The notes beneath the pieces were generated by a model that worked only from the letters and a program-made list of their open reading frames with translations, searched no databases and had not been told where the DNA came from. Positions 52,058 through 61,561 of a stretch of 64,000 nt of DNA are shown in pieces (the first letter of the stretch is position 1; every line of letters starts with the position of its first letter). This stretch comes from DAMCZI01 sp032095175. Lineage in GTDB: Bacteria; Bacillota; Clostridia; Clostridiales; Caloramatoraceae. Location of the stretch: contig DAMCZI010000021.1 of the NCBI GenBank assembly GCA_032095175.1, positions 1 to 64,000 of the forward strand. Reading direction: 5' to 3'. The position numbers and the translations under genes are program-made.

Positions 52058-53194
52058 ATGAAGGCTTTTAAAAATGTAAAGCTAATAACTAAAAATGGAG
52101 TTTTAGAGAATAAGGCAGTTGTTTTTGAAAAAACTATAATTTCCATAATAGACGATAAGGATTTGGATTCTAATATAGAATCCATAGATTGCGGTGGAAA
52201 CTTCCTGTCTCCTGGTTTTATTGATGTTCATATTCATGGATGCAGTGGCCATGATACGATGGACGATGACGATAACACTATATTTGAAATTTCCAAAAGC
52301 CTTGTTAAAACAGGTGTTACCTCATTTCTTCCAACAACGATGACAATGGAATTTCAACATATAGAAAAAACTCTTGAAAGAATAAAAGCAGCAAAAAAAT
52401 CTACTAAATATGCAAATATACTTGGATGTCATCTTGAAGGTCCATTTATTTGCCAAAAATATAAGGGTGCTCAAAATGAAAAATATATTATAGCCCCTGA
52501 TTTTGAAAGAATTAGACCATTTTCCGATATAATTAAGATTGTAACAATCGCTCCTGAAGTTGAAGGAAGCATAGATTTTATTAAAGAGTGCTGTAAAAAT
52601 GATATAAAAGTTTCAATAGGCCACAGTAACGCCTCCTTTGACGAAGCCTGCAGAGCTATAGATGCTGGTGCAAGCCATACAACCCATACCTTTAATGCTA
52701 TGACTCCACTCAATCACAGAAACCCAGGTGTTGTTGGTGCTGCAATGTTAAAGGATGTTAGCTGTGAAATAATTGCAGATAACATACATGTTCATCCTTC
52801 TGCTCAGCAGATACTTTTTAATATGAAGGGAAACAATAAAATAATACTGATAACTGATGCAATGAGGGCATGTCTTTTAAGTGATGGAGAGTATGATCTT
52901 GGAGGACAGCTTGTATATGTTAGAGGCAAGGAAGCACGACTATCTGATGGAACAATTGCAGGAAGTGTATTAACAATGAATCTTGCAGTAAAGAACTTCA
53001 TGAAAAACACAGGCATTAACATCTTTGAAGCTGTTAATATGGCCAGCCTAAACCCTGCAAAGTTTATAGGTGTTGAGGACAGAAAGGGAAGTATAGAGGT
53101 AGGCAAGGATTCTGATTTTACAATTTTTGATGATAAATTTAATATAATTTCTACATACATCAATGGAATTAAAATGTTTGGAGGAGATATGTAA
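52058..53194 (+). CDS. nagA: N-acetylglucosamine-6-phosphate deacetylase
   Basis: 378 residues from ATG 52058 (GAGGTG upstream). Amidohydrolase fold: GFIDVHIHGCSGHDTMDDDD near 55, GCHLEGPFICQKYKGA near 125, SIGHSNASFDEA, SHTTHTFNAMTPLNHRNPG, and ITDAMRACLLSDGEYDLGG with metal or catalytic residues. It deacetylates GlcNAc-6-P to GlcN-6-P in the cytosol. It overlaps nagB by one base (TAATG), so translation is coupled. Confidence 0.96.
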   Translation: MKAFKNVKLITKNGVLENKAVVFEKTIISIIDDKDLDSNIESIDCGGNFLSPGFIDVHIHGCSGHDTMDDDDNTIFEISKSLVKTGVTSFLPTTMTMEFQHIEKTLERIKAAKKSTKYANILGCHLEGPFICQKYKGAQNEKYIIAPDFERIRPFSDIIKIVTIAPEVEGSIDFIKECCKNDIKVSIGHSNASFDEACRAIDAGASHTTHTFNAMTPLNHRNPGVVGAAMLKDVSCEIIADNIHVHPSAQQILFNMKGNNKIILITDAMRACLLSDGEYDLGGQLVYVRGKEARLSDGTIAGSVLTMNLAVKNFMKNTGINIFEAVNMASLNPAKFIGVEDRKGSIEVGKDSDFTIFDDKFNIISTYINGIKMFGGDM

Positions 53195-53931
53195 TGAGAA
53201 TTATTATTGCAAAGAATTATGAAGACATGGGTAAAAAAGCAGCAAACATCGTGGCTGGTCAAGTATTTCTAAATCCACAAAGCATACTTGGACTTGCAAC
53301 AGGAAGTACACCTCTTTCTATGTACAACCAACTAATTAAAATGCACAAAGAAGTTGAGTTGGATTTTAGTCAGGTTAAAACCTTTAACCTTGATGAATAT
53401 GTTGGTCTTCCTGAAGAAGATACCAACAGTTACCACTATTATATGTCCAACAATCTTTTCAATCATATAAATATAAAGAAGGAAAATGTCCATGTTCCAA
53501 ATGGAATGGCAAAAGATATTGATAAAGAATGCTCTGAATATGAAGAAACAATTAAAAATTCCGGAGGAATGGATCTTCAGATACTGGGCATTGGAAACAA
53601 TGGTCACATTGGTTTTAACGAACCTGATTTAAAGTTTGAAGCAACAACCCATTTAGTTAAGCTTGATGACGAAACAATAGAAGCTAACTCAAGGTTCTTT
53701 AAAACAATAGACGATGTACCAAAATGTGCAGTAAGCATGGGTATAAAGACAATAATGCACGCTAAGAAAATTATTCTATTAGCAAACGGCTCAAGCAAGG
53801 CTGAGATACTTGCTAAGGCTTTATATGGCGGCATAACACCTGAAGTACCAGCTTCAATACTTCAACTTCATCCAGATGTAACTGTAATCGTTGACGAAGC
53901 TGCTGCAGTATGCCTTAAGGATATAAAATAA
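53194..53931 (+). CDS. nagB: Glucosamine-6-phosphate deaminase
   Basis: 245 residues. Substrate loop LGLATGSTPLSMYNQLIKMH, the segment KTFNLDEYVGLPEEDTNSYH, GIGNNGHIGFNEP and ITPEVPASILQLHPDVTVIV are NagB signatures; the catalytic Asp and His lie in NLDEY and NGHIGFNEP. It turns GlcN-6-P into fructose-6-P and ammonia. The start codon shares a base with the nagA stop. Confidence 0.96.
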   Translation: MRIIIAKNYEDMGKKAANIVAGQVFLNPQSILGLATGSTPLSMYNQLIKMHKEVELDFSQVKTFNLDEYVGLPEEDTNSYHYYMSNNLFNHINIKKENVHVPNGMAKDIDKECSEYEETIKNSGGMDLQILGIGNNGHIGFNEPDLKFEATTHLVKLDDETIEANSRFFKTIDDVPKCAVSMGIKTIMHAKKIILLANGSSKAEILAKALYGGITPEVPASILQLHPDVTVIVDEAAAVCLKDIK

Positions 53932-53958
53932 ATCAACTGTTTTTGGAGGAAATTTATT

Positions 53959-54429
53959 ATGGAATTTACAAAGCTCCATATTAATTCTCCTGTTTATGGG
54001 AAGTCTCTGGATATTTCATCTGTTCCCGATGAGGTATTCAGCTCTAAAATTCTTGGAGATGGCATAGCCTTTGATCCTGATAATGGAGTTATATATTCTC
54101 CAGTTGATGGACAGGTGGCAAGCCTCTTCCCAACAAAACATGGAATTGGAATTCTTTCCAAGGAAGGCATTGAAATACTTATTCACATAGGTGTAGACAC
54201 CCTTCATTTAAAGGGTCAGGGCTTTAACTATCTTGTTTATGAAAATCAACCAGTTAAAGCCGGGGATAAGCTTATGGAGTTTGATTTGGAATATATAAAG
54301 CAAAACGCCAAATCCCACATCATATCCATGCTTCTAACAAACATGGACATGATCCACTCCATCCTCCCAAGCTACGGCATCACCTCGCCATCCTGCACTG
54401 CACTTGAGATTGAAATAAATAATCCCTAA
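53959..54429 (+). CDS. Stand-alone PTS EIIA, glucose type
   Basis: 156 residues, Crr-like. NSPVYGKSLDISSVPDEVFS at the N-terminus, DGIAFDPDNGVIYSPVDGQV, then the phospho-His motif IEILIHIGVDTLHLKGQGF and FDLEYIKQNAKSHI. It passes phosphate from HPr to an EIIB, plausibly the one encoded four genes upstream in this operon. RBS TGGAGGA. The operon thus supplies IIB and IIA on either side of NagAB, without IIC. Confidence 0.92.
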   Translation: MEFTKLHINSPVYGKSLDISSVPDEVFSSKILGDGIAFDPDNGVIYSPVDGQVASLFPTKHGIGILSKEGIEILIHIGVDTLHLKGQGFNYLVYENQPVKAGDKLMEFDLEYIKQNAKSHIISMLLTNMDMIHSILPSYGITSPSCTALEIEINNP

Positions 54430-54473
54430 CCTTTTGCTTAGTGATTATGTGCCGTATTAATTGTAACAAGCAC

Positions 54474-54542
54474 TTGAGTTTTGAGTTATTATGATAGCAA
54501 AATTATTTATAGATACTTTAAATTAAATAATTCAAAACTCAA
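54474..54542 (+). terminator. Hairpin after the EIIA gene
   Basis: TTGAGTTTTGAGTTATT (54474-54490) pairs with AATAATTCAAAACTCAA (54526-54542), 16 matches and one G-U pair. It closes the Nag operon. No gene seen in the rest of the gap before 54623. Confidence 0.65.
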
Positions 54543-54622
54543 AAGCCTGTCACAACTGCTATGACATATTATCCTTAGACTATAAATTAAAAATAGGTCT
54601 ATCTTATTAATATTTATGTTTT

Positions 54623-55861
54623 TTATAATAATGTACCATATCCGCCTACAAACATTTCCTTTATTGCTATTGTAGGTTGTCCACAACCAACCGGTACTAT
54701 CTGTCCTTCCTTTTTACAAAACCCCGATTCAATTTTTAAATCATTAGCAATTCCAGTAATATTTTTTAAAAATCTTTTATTATTATCAGATATCATAATA
54801 TTTTTGATATTTTGTTTCAGCTTCCCATTCTCAATTTTATTTCCCTCTGATACAATAAATGAAAAGTCTCCTGTATTAATATTAACATTTCCTCCTTCAA
54901 TTTTGCTAATGTAAATTCCATTTTTAACATTAGCAATTATTTCATCTGGGGAGTTGGGGCCCGGTAATACATATGTATTGGTCATTCTAGGAAGGACAGC
55001 AGAGTAATAATCTTCTTTCCTCCCATTTCCTGTACTGATGCCACCTAAAATTGCAGCGTTTTTTTTATCTGTCAAAAATGATTTTAGTTCACCAGAAACA
55101 ATAAGTTTTGTTATTCCTGTTTTAGTTCCTTCATCATCTATCTCCATATACCCTCCATAATTTGCATTAGGATCGTCAACAAAGTTTAATAAAGGTACAG
55201 AAACGCTTGTGTTTAAATCCCCTCTTTTAAAAACAGATATATTATTTGAAATATTATCCCCCTCAAGACAGTGACCACATGCTTCATGAAAAACAATCCC
55301 ATTCCATCCAGGCGCTAACACAACGTCATAAATACCATGATCTATCATTTGATAATCTGCTAAAGCATGATTTATCATTGCTTTTTCTTTTTCACAAAAA
55401 TAATTATATATTTCATCATTAGATATAATAGTTGGGAAGATACTATTACTTTTTAATCCTCGAGTACTATCATATACCACAATTGCTAAATCTGTATAAG
55501 AGCGAACTGTTTCATAATGCTCTTCACCTGATTTATTAAATATCTCAATTTTACTAGAATGGAAACCACAATAATAGCTGATTTCATATCCATATAATTT
55601 TTGAAACATTAGAGACATTTTAATAAGATTATCTACCAGTTCTTTTTTTTTAGATAGCCCAACAATATCTTCAGCAGTTCTTCTAATTCTTGAGCATGAA
55701 CATTTCTGTTCATTTTTTAAAATATCATTACTACAGCAAGTTCCACCTGATTGACCTTCCTCAAAATCTTCTATAATTCCACCCTTTATTTTAATTTTTA
55801 TTGAATATTCATTTCGCATATACTTTTGTAGAAAATCATTGCAAAGAACCAAACTATTCAC
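54623..55861 (-). CDS. TldD-like metallopeptidase
   Basis: 412 residues (GTG at 55861, or TTG at 55852 with AGGTG). Peptidase U62/TldD signature with metal motif HEACGH (HExxxH) in GIVFHEACGHCLEGDNISNN, VDDPNANYGGYMEIDDEGTK, and PRMTNTYVLPGPNSPDE. The C-terminus reads GGNVNINTGDFSFIVSEG. TldD/TldE pairs degrade or trim peptides and mature microcin B17 and similar RiPPs. It is last in the cluster, after the TldE-like gene. The usual first helix is missing from this frame; the preceding short frame (55854-55910) encodes something like it. Confidence 0.9.
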   Translation of the reverse strand: MNSLVLCNDFLQKYMRNEYSIKIKIKGGIIEDFEEGQSGGTCCSNDILKNEQKCSCSRIRRTAEDIVGLSKKKELVDNLIKMSLMFQKLYGYEISYYCGFHSSKIEIFNKSGEEHYETVRSYTDLAIVVYDSTRGLKSNSIFPTIISNDEIYNYFCEKEKAMINHALADYQMIDHGIYDVVLAPGWNGIVFHEACGHCLEGDNISNNISVFKRGDLNTSVSVPLLNFVDDPNANYGGYMEIDDEGTKTGITKLIVSGELKSFLTDKKNAAILGGISTGNGRKEDYYSAVLPRMTNTYVLPGPNSPDEIIANVKNGIYISKIEGGNVNINTGDFSFIVSEGNKIENGKLKQNIKNIMISDNNKRFLKNITGIANDLKIESGFCKKEGQIVPVGCGQPTIAIKEMFVGGYGTLL

Positions 55862-55910
55862 CTGCCCAATTCATATTTTTTGAAACAGATTCCAAAACAG
55901 TTAATATCAA
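55854..55910 (-). CDS. Tiny frame overlapping the TldD start (leader or displaced N-terminus)
   Basis: 18 codons from TTG 55910 (AAAGGG five bases before), reading MILTVLESVSKNMNWAGE and ending TAG inside GTGAATAG, where the TldD GTG starts. It looks like the amphipathic N-terminal helix found in TldD proteins. A frameshift, a coupled leader peptide, or chance are all possible. Confidence 0.4.
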   Translation of the reverse strand: MILTVLESVSKNMNWAGE

Positions 55911-55953
55911 TTGTTCCCTTTAAACAAAAGTTAGCAGTTTATAGTAACAGAGT

Positions 55954-57237
55954 TCACCATGATATTTTCATACTATTTACTAAAGCCGCAGGAGCCTCCA
56001 CTACACATTTTGAAACAATCCATTCTTTATAAGATGACAATGCTATGATATCTGAAAATATATTTTTTATATTTCCCGATAATGTAAGTCTTGGAATGTA
56101 ATATTTCAATTTCCCTTTCTCAATATAATATCCATCTGCATAAAATGAAAAATTGCCCATAATATTGTCAATGCTACCCGGTATGTATCCAATTTTATCA
56201 ATATAGAATCCCTCAGATATGCTGGTTATTAAATTATTAACATCATGTTTGCCACCATTTATTATAAGATTGGTCGGTGCAATGTATGATCGACCTTTAT
56301 ATGAATCTTTCATTTTATTTCCTGTTGATACATGAATTCCTTTTTCTTCATCTAAGGCATCCCAAAAAAAACCTGATAACCTTCCATCCTTTACTATGAT
56401 TGTATTTTGGGTGTTTCTTGCTTCACAATCAAAAGGTGCAGAAGCAAATCCTGAATTAATGTTTCCTTTATCTGTGATTGTAATAATCCCATGAGTGTTC
56501 TTTAACTTATTCAATAAATCAATTCTTACTGATGCATTTCTTCCAATAAATATATTTGAGAAAAAGGAAATAATAGTTGCTAATGCATTACAGCTCAATA
56601 GAACTGGAAATTCTCCACAGCGGTTTATGAAACCTTGACTAGTAATTGCTTTTTTAAATTTTAGTGATAGATTATTATATAAGTTCTTAAATAAATCCGA
56701 TACATCATGTCCCACTATGGAACAAGAATGAAACATTGCTGAACTTAATTCAAATTGAAAGATTAAATAAATGTACTGGCTATTATACCCACAATTAAAT
56801 CCTGCTGTATTTTTTATTTTTACATTACTTGTACATTTTCGGACCTTTAACCTCTTTATTTTTGCAATGTCATACTGTGCTAAAATTTCTTTAAATCTTG
56901 AAAAATCAAACTCTCTATCATTATAAACTTTACTTAATGTTTTAAAGTTGCTTTCATTACAGCACTGTTTACTAAGAGAATATGTCCCCCTTTTCCCAAA
57001 ATATTCAGCATTCTGCATCGCATCATGTAATGTCATCTCTAGTTGATTTTTATTAAATCCACTTTGGTACGCTGTTCCGATTTTTCCTTCATAAAAAGCT
57101 GTGACATACACTCCCTTTTCAATACGATAAGATTGCATTACTTGCTTTTCATCAGAGAATTCCTGAAATTCATTACTGCTTTCCTCAAAGTATTCTTCTA
57201 TTTCTTTACAATTTACCCCATAACATATTCTCCTCAA
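55954..57237 (-). CDS. TldE/PmbA-like partner protein
   Basis: 427 residues from a TTG start without a clear ribosome site. TldE-type order: EIEEYFEESSNEFQEFSDEK at the N-terminus, KGVYVTAFYEGKIGTAYQSG, central SSAMFHSCSIVGHDVSDLFK, then CEARNTQNTIIVKDGRLSGF, PTNLIINGGKHDVNNLITSI and GYIPGSIDNIMGNFSFYADG. It lacks the HExxxH motif, as expected for the non-catalytic TldE subunit of the heterodimer. It lies 22 bases after the radical SAM/SPASM gene and 92 bases before tldD. Confidence 0.85.
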   Translation of the reverse strand: MRRICYGVNCKEIEEYFEESSNEFQEFSDEKQVMQSYRIEKGVYVTAFYEGKIGTAYQSGFNKNQLEMTLHDAMQNAEYFGKRGTYSLSKQCCNESNFKTLSKVYNDREFDFSRFKEILAQYDIAKIKRLKVRKCTSNVKIKNTAGFNCGYNSQYIYLIFQFELSSAMFHSCSIVGHDVSDLFKNLYNNLSLKFKKAITSQGFINRCGEFPVLLSCNALATIISFFSNIFIGRNASVRIDLLNKLKNTHGIITITDKGNINSGFASAPFDCEARNTQNTIIVKDGRLSGFFWDALDEEKGIHVSTGNKMKDSYKGRSYIAPTNLIINGGKHDVNNLITSISEGFYIDKIGYIPGSIDNIMGNFSFYADGYYIEKGKLKYYIPRLTLSGNIKNIFSDIIALSSYKEWIVSKCVVEAPAALVNSMKISW

Positions 57238-57259
57238 AACTATTGCTTCTTTATATTTG

Positions 57260-58252
57260 CTATCTTAATTCTTCCGCAAAGCAAAATATATTTGGCAATC
57301 TATTTTCCTCATAAAAATTTTTAAATACTCGACAGCCACCTTTACACTTGTAAGCATTTATACATACGCTACAAACTTTATATAGCGGGCTTGTTTGCCT
57401 TATTTTTTCCATTCCCTCTGATCTCCAAATTGTTAGTAAATCTGTATACATAATATTTCCATACGATCTATCAAAAAAGACACATGGTTTTATATCTCCA
57501 TTAGCTTCAATTGCACAATGAATTTTACCTGCACCACATTGTTTTGCTATACTATTATCAATTCCCCAAAACTTCACACATAAAGGATCATCAATGATAA
57601 AATTTTTATACTTTGCTTTAAGGTTTTGCAATTTTTCTAAAAGTATTTCAGAATTGATACAGAGCTTATTATAATCAGCTTTACCTTTGCCTTTTGGGAT
57701 ATTAATAGTGACTCTCCAACTATCTACTCCTAATGAATTTAATAAATCACCGAGTTTTTCGATATTTCTGATGTTTTCCGGGATAAGTACTGTATTTACT
57801 CCTACCGTTATTTGATTATCACCACAAAGTTTAATAGCATTAATAACATGATCAAAACTTCCATTATATTTTCTGAATGTATCATGTACTTCCCTAGAAT
57901 ACGAATCAAGACTAAATTGTATTTCACCTACTCCAAGCTCTTTTAGCCGTTTTGCAACAGTGTAATTAACATAATAGCCATTTGTCATTAACGAATATCT
58001 CATCCCTGCTGAGTAGATAATATTAAGCAATTCAAAAATCTTTTCTTTAAGAAGTGGCTCTCCTCCAGCGATTATCACCTGCTGCACACGTGCATCAAGC
58101 ATTTTATCTATTACAGATTTACATTGAGCAAAATCTAATTCATTCCCATCAGAGGATACAGCATGGCAGTGCTCACAATTAAAATTACATTTTTTTGTTA
58201 TATTCCAATACACGAAAAAAGGACCATCACTCCAAATCTTATTTTGTTCCAT
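57260..58252 (-). CDS. Radical SAM protein with SPASM domain (PqqE-like)
   Basis: 330 residues. The radical SAM motif CNFNCEHC (Cys22, Cys26, Cys29) lies in WNITKKCNFNCEHCHAVSSD, then AGGEPLLKEKIFELL and FSLDS. The SPASM region (about 232-330) reads CGAGKIHCAIEANGDIKPCV, then VCSVCINAYKCKGGCRVFKN with the auxiliary cluster cysteines. Such enzymes modify side chains of a peptide delivered by an RRE domain; a PqqD-like protein is encoded two genes upstream. It is nine bases behind the cobalamin-type radical SAM gene. Confidence 0.92.
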   Translation of the reverse strand: MEQNKIWSDGPFFVYWNITKKCNFNCEHCHAVSSDGNELDFAQCKSVIDKMLDARVQQVIIAGGEPLLKEKIFELLNIIYSAGMRYSLMTNGYYVNYTVAKRLKELGVGEIQFSLDSYSREVHDTFRKYNGSFDHVINAIKLCGDNQITVGVNTVLIPENIRNIEKLGDLLNSLGVDSWRVTINIPKGKGKADYNKLCINSEILLEKLQNLKAKYKNFIIDDPLCVKFWGIDNSIAKQCGAGKIHCAIEANGDIKPCVFFDRSYGNIMYTDLLTIWRSEGMEKIRQTSPLYKVCSVCINAYKCKGGCRVFKNFYEENRLPNIFCFAEELR

Positions 58253-58261
58253 TTACTATGC

Positions 58262-59554
58262 CTACTTTCCCTCAATTATTCTAACTGCTTTAAGCCAAAG
58301 ATATTGCAAGTCTTTTGAACTTAAATATTTAGTTTCTAAAGCAACAAACCATGGAAACCTTGAAACATATTCCAACTTTTTATACCATTTATTATCAATC
58401 AATTTTATCCCTTCATGGTTGTAATACTCCGTATTTGGAAAAGGAGCAAGAATAGAGACATCAGCTTCATCAGCTTTTATTTGCTTTGCCAAGTTAATTG
58501 TTTCATCAACTGTGTCTTCAGTTTCACTTGGTGCACCGATAACATAATTTACACTTGTTTTAATTCCTACTTCTTTTGTCCACCTAACCGCATTTACACT
58601 ATCAATAACCTTAGCAGGCCTTTTGTATTCATTAAGAATCTTTTGGGAACCTGACTCAATTCCATAAAAAATCTGAACACATCCTGCCTCTTTCATATGT
58701 CGAAGTATATCAGGGTCAACCAGTTCCACATAAGTTCTGCAAACAAAAGAGATATTCATATTCTCTTCAACTAGTTCAGAACATAGTGTTTCCACCCACC
58801 TTTTGTTAATTGTAAAATTAGGTTCAACAAATTCAAATTTTGTTATGCCATATTTTGTATGAACATATTTAAGTTCATCAACTACTTTTTTTACAGGCTT
58901 AAATCGCATAACATTTCCCTGTATTTGGGGGAATCCGCAAAAGATACAGGAATTAGCACACCCTCGTTTACCTTCAATTGTCATTAAATTTATTTTTTTA
59001 TAAAAATCCATATCAAGCAAATCATACCTTGGCATCTTATCTCCTAACACAGCATATGAAGACTGATTTGTCTCAATGATATTGACTCCATCACGAAAAA
59101 TAATTCCTTTTATATTATGATAATTAGAAGATCCTACTGATGCTTCATTACACAGTGCCTTAAAGCTTAATTCTCCTTCACCCTTAATAAGTACATCTAC
59201 ATAACTGTTTTCTTCTAAAATCTCTTTCCCAAGTAATGTAGCATGGGGGCCTCCAATAGAAACAATAGTATTTGGTGAACTATATTTTACTATTTTTGCG
59301 ATTTGCATAGCATAATAATAATTTATAAACATTACTCTAATTCCTACAATATCTGGTTTATAATCAATTATCCTTCTTTTCAGTTCATTCTCCTTAACAT
59401 CTTCTGGATGTGCCAATCCATCTATCAGAATAGTTTCTGTTTTTTCATCTAAATATGATGCAATCAAAATCTGGCCTAGCGATGGATAGGTTCCCCGAGT
59501 ACAAACACCATAGCTTGGCATTGGTGGTTGTATAAACATAACTCTCATATTCAT
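58262..59554 (-). CDS. Cobalamin-type radical SAM enzyme
   Basis: 430 residues. The N-terminal B12-binding-like Rossmann region (about 1-150) has MFIQPPMPSYGVCTRGTYPS, DIVGIRVMFINYYYAMQIAK and IVSIGGPHATLLG. The radical SAM core (about 170-400) has GKRGCANSCIFCGFPQIQG (CxxxCxxC), EFVEPNFTINKRWVE and FYGIESGSQKILNEYKR. Members of this class methylate or otherwise alter unactivated carbons, including in RiPPs. RBS AAAGGAG. It sits between the RRE gene and the SPASM gene. Confidence 0.92.
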   Translation of the reverse strand: MNMRVMFIQPPMPSYGVCTRGTYPSLGQILIASYLDEKTETILIDGLAHPEDVKENELKRRIIDYKPDIVGIRVMFINYYYAMQIAKIVKYSSPNTIVSIGGPHATLLGKEILEENSYVDVLIKGEGELSFKALCNEASVGSSNYHNIKGIIFRDGVNIIETNQSSYAVLGDKMPRYDLLDMDFYKKINLMTIEGKRGCANSCIFCGFPQIQGNVMRFKPVKKVVDELKYVHTKYGITKFEFVEPNFTINKRWVETLCSELVEENMNISFVCRTYVELVDPDILRHMKEAGCVQIFYGIESGSQKILNEYKRPAKVIDSVNAVRWTKEVGIKTSVNYVIGAPSETEDTVDETINLAKQIKADEADVSILAPFPNTEYYNHEGIKLIDNKWYKKLEYVSRFPWFVALETKYLSSKDLQYLWLKAVRIIEGK

Positions 59555-59597
59555 TGTTCTCCTTTATTCAACAATTTTGTTTGCTTATTATATTACT

Positions 59598-59867
59598 TTA
59601 CTCAGTTATTGATATAAGTCCCCTTTTATTCAACTCATTAATGAACATATCTACATCGGACTCTATTCTTGAATCATCCATATCCGGATACTTTTTCTTC
59701 AAAATGTCTACAATATTTTTGTATGATAGACCATCGCAATTTTCCCAGATTATTGCTCCAGTGTTATTTAATCGTTTAAACTGTCCATTATGTGTATTGA
59801 ATAAAAATGCCTCTCCATTATCTTCCTTTCGGGAAATTACCGCTTCATTTTTTACTATTTTCATCAC
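59598..59867 (-). CDS. PqqD-like RiPP recognition protein
   Basis: 89 residues with the winged PqqD/RRE fold: EDNGEAFLFNTHNGQFKRLN then NTGAIIWENCDG, and a C-terminal helical wing (SYKNIVDILKKKYPDMDDSR). Such domains bind the leader of a precursor peptide and present it to radical SAM enzymes. It starts with GTG or the following ATG. It is placed directly before the two radical SAM genes. No precursor peptide was found in the visible gaps. Confidence 0.9.
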   Translation of the reverse strand: MMKIVKNEAVISRKEDNGEAFLFNTHNGQFKRLNNTGAIIWENCDGLSYKNIVDILKKKYPDMDDSRIESDVDMFINELNKRGLISITE

Positions 59868-59913
59868 AATTCACATTCCTTTCATTTAAACATTAAAACG
59901 GTATTTTATATTA

Positions 59914-61548
59914 TTATGATAATTCTATATTTTCATCTTTAATAATTAGGTAATCATCTAAAGCTAAATAAGCAATTTCTGATTTTAAAAAACTTTTAAT
60001 TGCATCAAGCGGAGTCTCTACTATTGGCTCGTAACCAATATTAAAAGACGTATTAATTAGAACTGGGACTCTTGTGATTTTATAATATTCACATAAAATT
60101 TTATTTAGATATGGTGCATTTTCACTTGTCACACTTTGAATTCTTGCTGTTTGATCTACATGGGTAACTGCAGGTATAATATTAGCTTTATCATCTCTTA
60201 CATCAAAAACAAATAGCATATAAGGAGAAATAAAGTCTGCATTAAAATATTCTTGCTGTTTATCATACAACACTGCTGGAGCAAATGGTCTAAATCTTTC
60301 ACGTCTCTTTATATCATTAAGCATATCTTTAGCTTTACTTTCCGTAGCCGAACAAAGTATACTTCTATTGCCAAGAGCTCTTGGTCCAAATTCAGATTTC
60401 CCATTATAAACACAGATTGGAAAACCTTTTGATAATATTTTAGAAATATCTTCTGTAATATTATCTGAATGTTTTACAGTTACATTTTTTTTATCAATTA
60501 ATTCATCTAAAGCAGTCTTTATATCCTCTGAATTATATTCTCTACCTAAGAAGGAATTACCTATGGGATATCTTGAAATATCATTTTTACCTTCATTCGA
60601 ACAGCAATAGTAACCCCATAATGCTGAACCAATTGCTGTTCCTGAGTCACCTGAACCTGGCTGAACAAAGTAATCATTGAACCAATGTTGGTCAGCTATT
60701 TTTCCATTTGTAACACTATTTAAAGCAACCCCTCCAGAATAGCATAAATTGTTTTGAGTTGTAGATTTTCTAAGGAAACCTGCCATGTGCAATACCGTAT
60801 CATTTGTAACTTCCTGAACAGCCCTAGCGAAATCTGCTCGCACTTGGAACAAATCTTCACTTGATAATGTTGATTTTTTTTGTTCTGATTTTATAAACAA
60901 ACTACAATCAACTAAATCTAAATGAGAAATTGTATATTTACCATCAGGGTTGAGCTTGACAATATTTTTAAGATAATCATAGTATTTCATAGTCCCATAA
61001 GGAGCTAATCCCATAGTCTTACCTTCCTGAAGTATATGAAATCCTATACCTTCTGTTACGATGGTATAGAGTTGTCCAATTGAATTACATATGTAACCAT
61101 TTTCTTGGTTTACAGTTCCATAGATTTTAAATAGAACTTCAATATTATTTTTATGCCCTACAGCTAGAGTAGCTGTCTCAACTCCCTCTGAGGAAACACT
61201 ACCTGCTGCATCTACAACTAAAATAGCACTATCTACAAAACCAGATGCAAAGTATGAACTTGCTGCATGGGCTAAGTGATGGTTAATACTGAGGAATTGT
61301 TTAAATCCGAAAAGAGGTGCTGCATTTAAAATATCATTACTTACAACCATGCTAATGTCATTTCTTCCTATCTGGCCATACTTAAGGCAATAATCCACTG
61401 ATTTACCAATTTCTAACGTCTCTACTATACCAATTCCATGCTTTTTTCTAGTTATCCTCTCTTCTTCAACTGCAACTATTATTCGGCCATCCTTACATAA
61501 TGCACATGAAAAATCATGGTCAGATCCTCCAATACCAATAACATACAT
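59914..61548 (-). CDS. Carbamoyltransferase (NodU/TobZ/CmcH type)
   Basis: 544 residues. The N-terminal part (1-330) is Kae1-like with the HxxxH iron motif in NHHLAHAASSYFASGF, VVDAAGSVSSEGVE, and GKTMGLAPYGTMKYYDYL. The C-terminal YrdC-related part (about 345-540) has GKSEFGPRALGNRSILC, RRERFRPFAPAVL and VPVLINTSFNIGYEPIVETP. It uses carbamoyl phosphate and ATP to carbamoylate a hydroxyl on a natural product. Presence in a radical SAM/RRE cluster is uncommon and points to an O-carbamoylated product. AAAGGG supports the ATG. Confidence 0.93.
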   Translation of the reverse strand: MYVIGIGGSDHDFSCALCKDGRIIVAVEEERITRKKHGIGIVETLEIGKSVDYCLKYGQIGRNDISMVVSNDILNAAPLFGFKQFLSINHHLAHAASSYFASGFVDSAILVVDAAGSVSSEGVETATLAVGHKNNIEVLFKIYGTVNQENGYICNSIGQLYTIVTEGIGFHILQEGKTMGLAPYGTMKYYDYLKNIVKLNPDGKYTISHLDLVDCSLFIKSEQKKSTLSSEDLFQVRADFARAVQEVTNDTVLHMAGFLRKSTTQNNLCYSGGVALNSVTNGKIADQHWFNDYFVQPGSGDSGTAIGSALWGYYCCSNEGKNDISRYPIGNSFLGREYNSEDIKTALDELIDKKNVTVKHSDNITEDISKILSKGFPICVYNGKSEFGPRALGNRSILCSATESKAKDMLNDIKRRERFRPFAPAVLYDKQQEYFNADFISPYMLFVFDVRDDKANIIPAVTHVDQTARIQSVTSENAPYLNKILCEYYKITRVPVLINTSFNIGYEPIVETPLDAIKSFLKSEIAYLALDDYLIIKDENIELS

Positions 61549-61561
61549 TCCCTTTCATCCC

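Noticed and set aside
52804..53262. 152-codon minus-strand frame opposite nagA and nagB
   Set aside because: Mirror of the coding sequence of two clear genes; no start signal.
54430..54622. Search for a precursor peptide gene downstream of tldD
   Set aside because: Only a terminator hairpin is present; no frame with a start signal in either strand.
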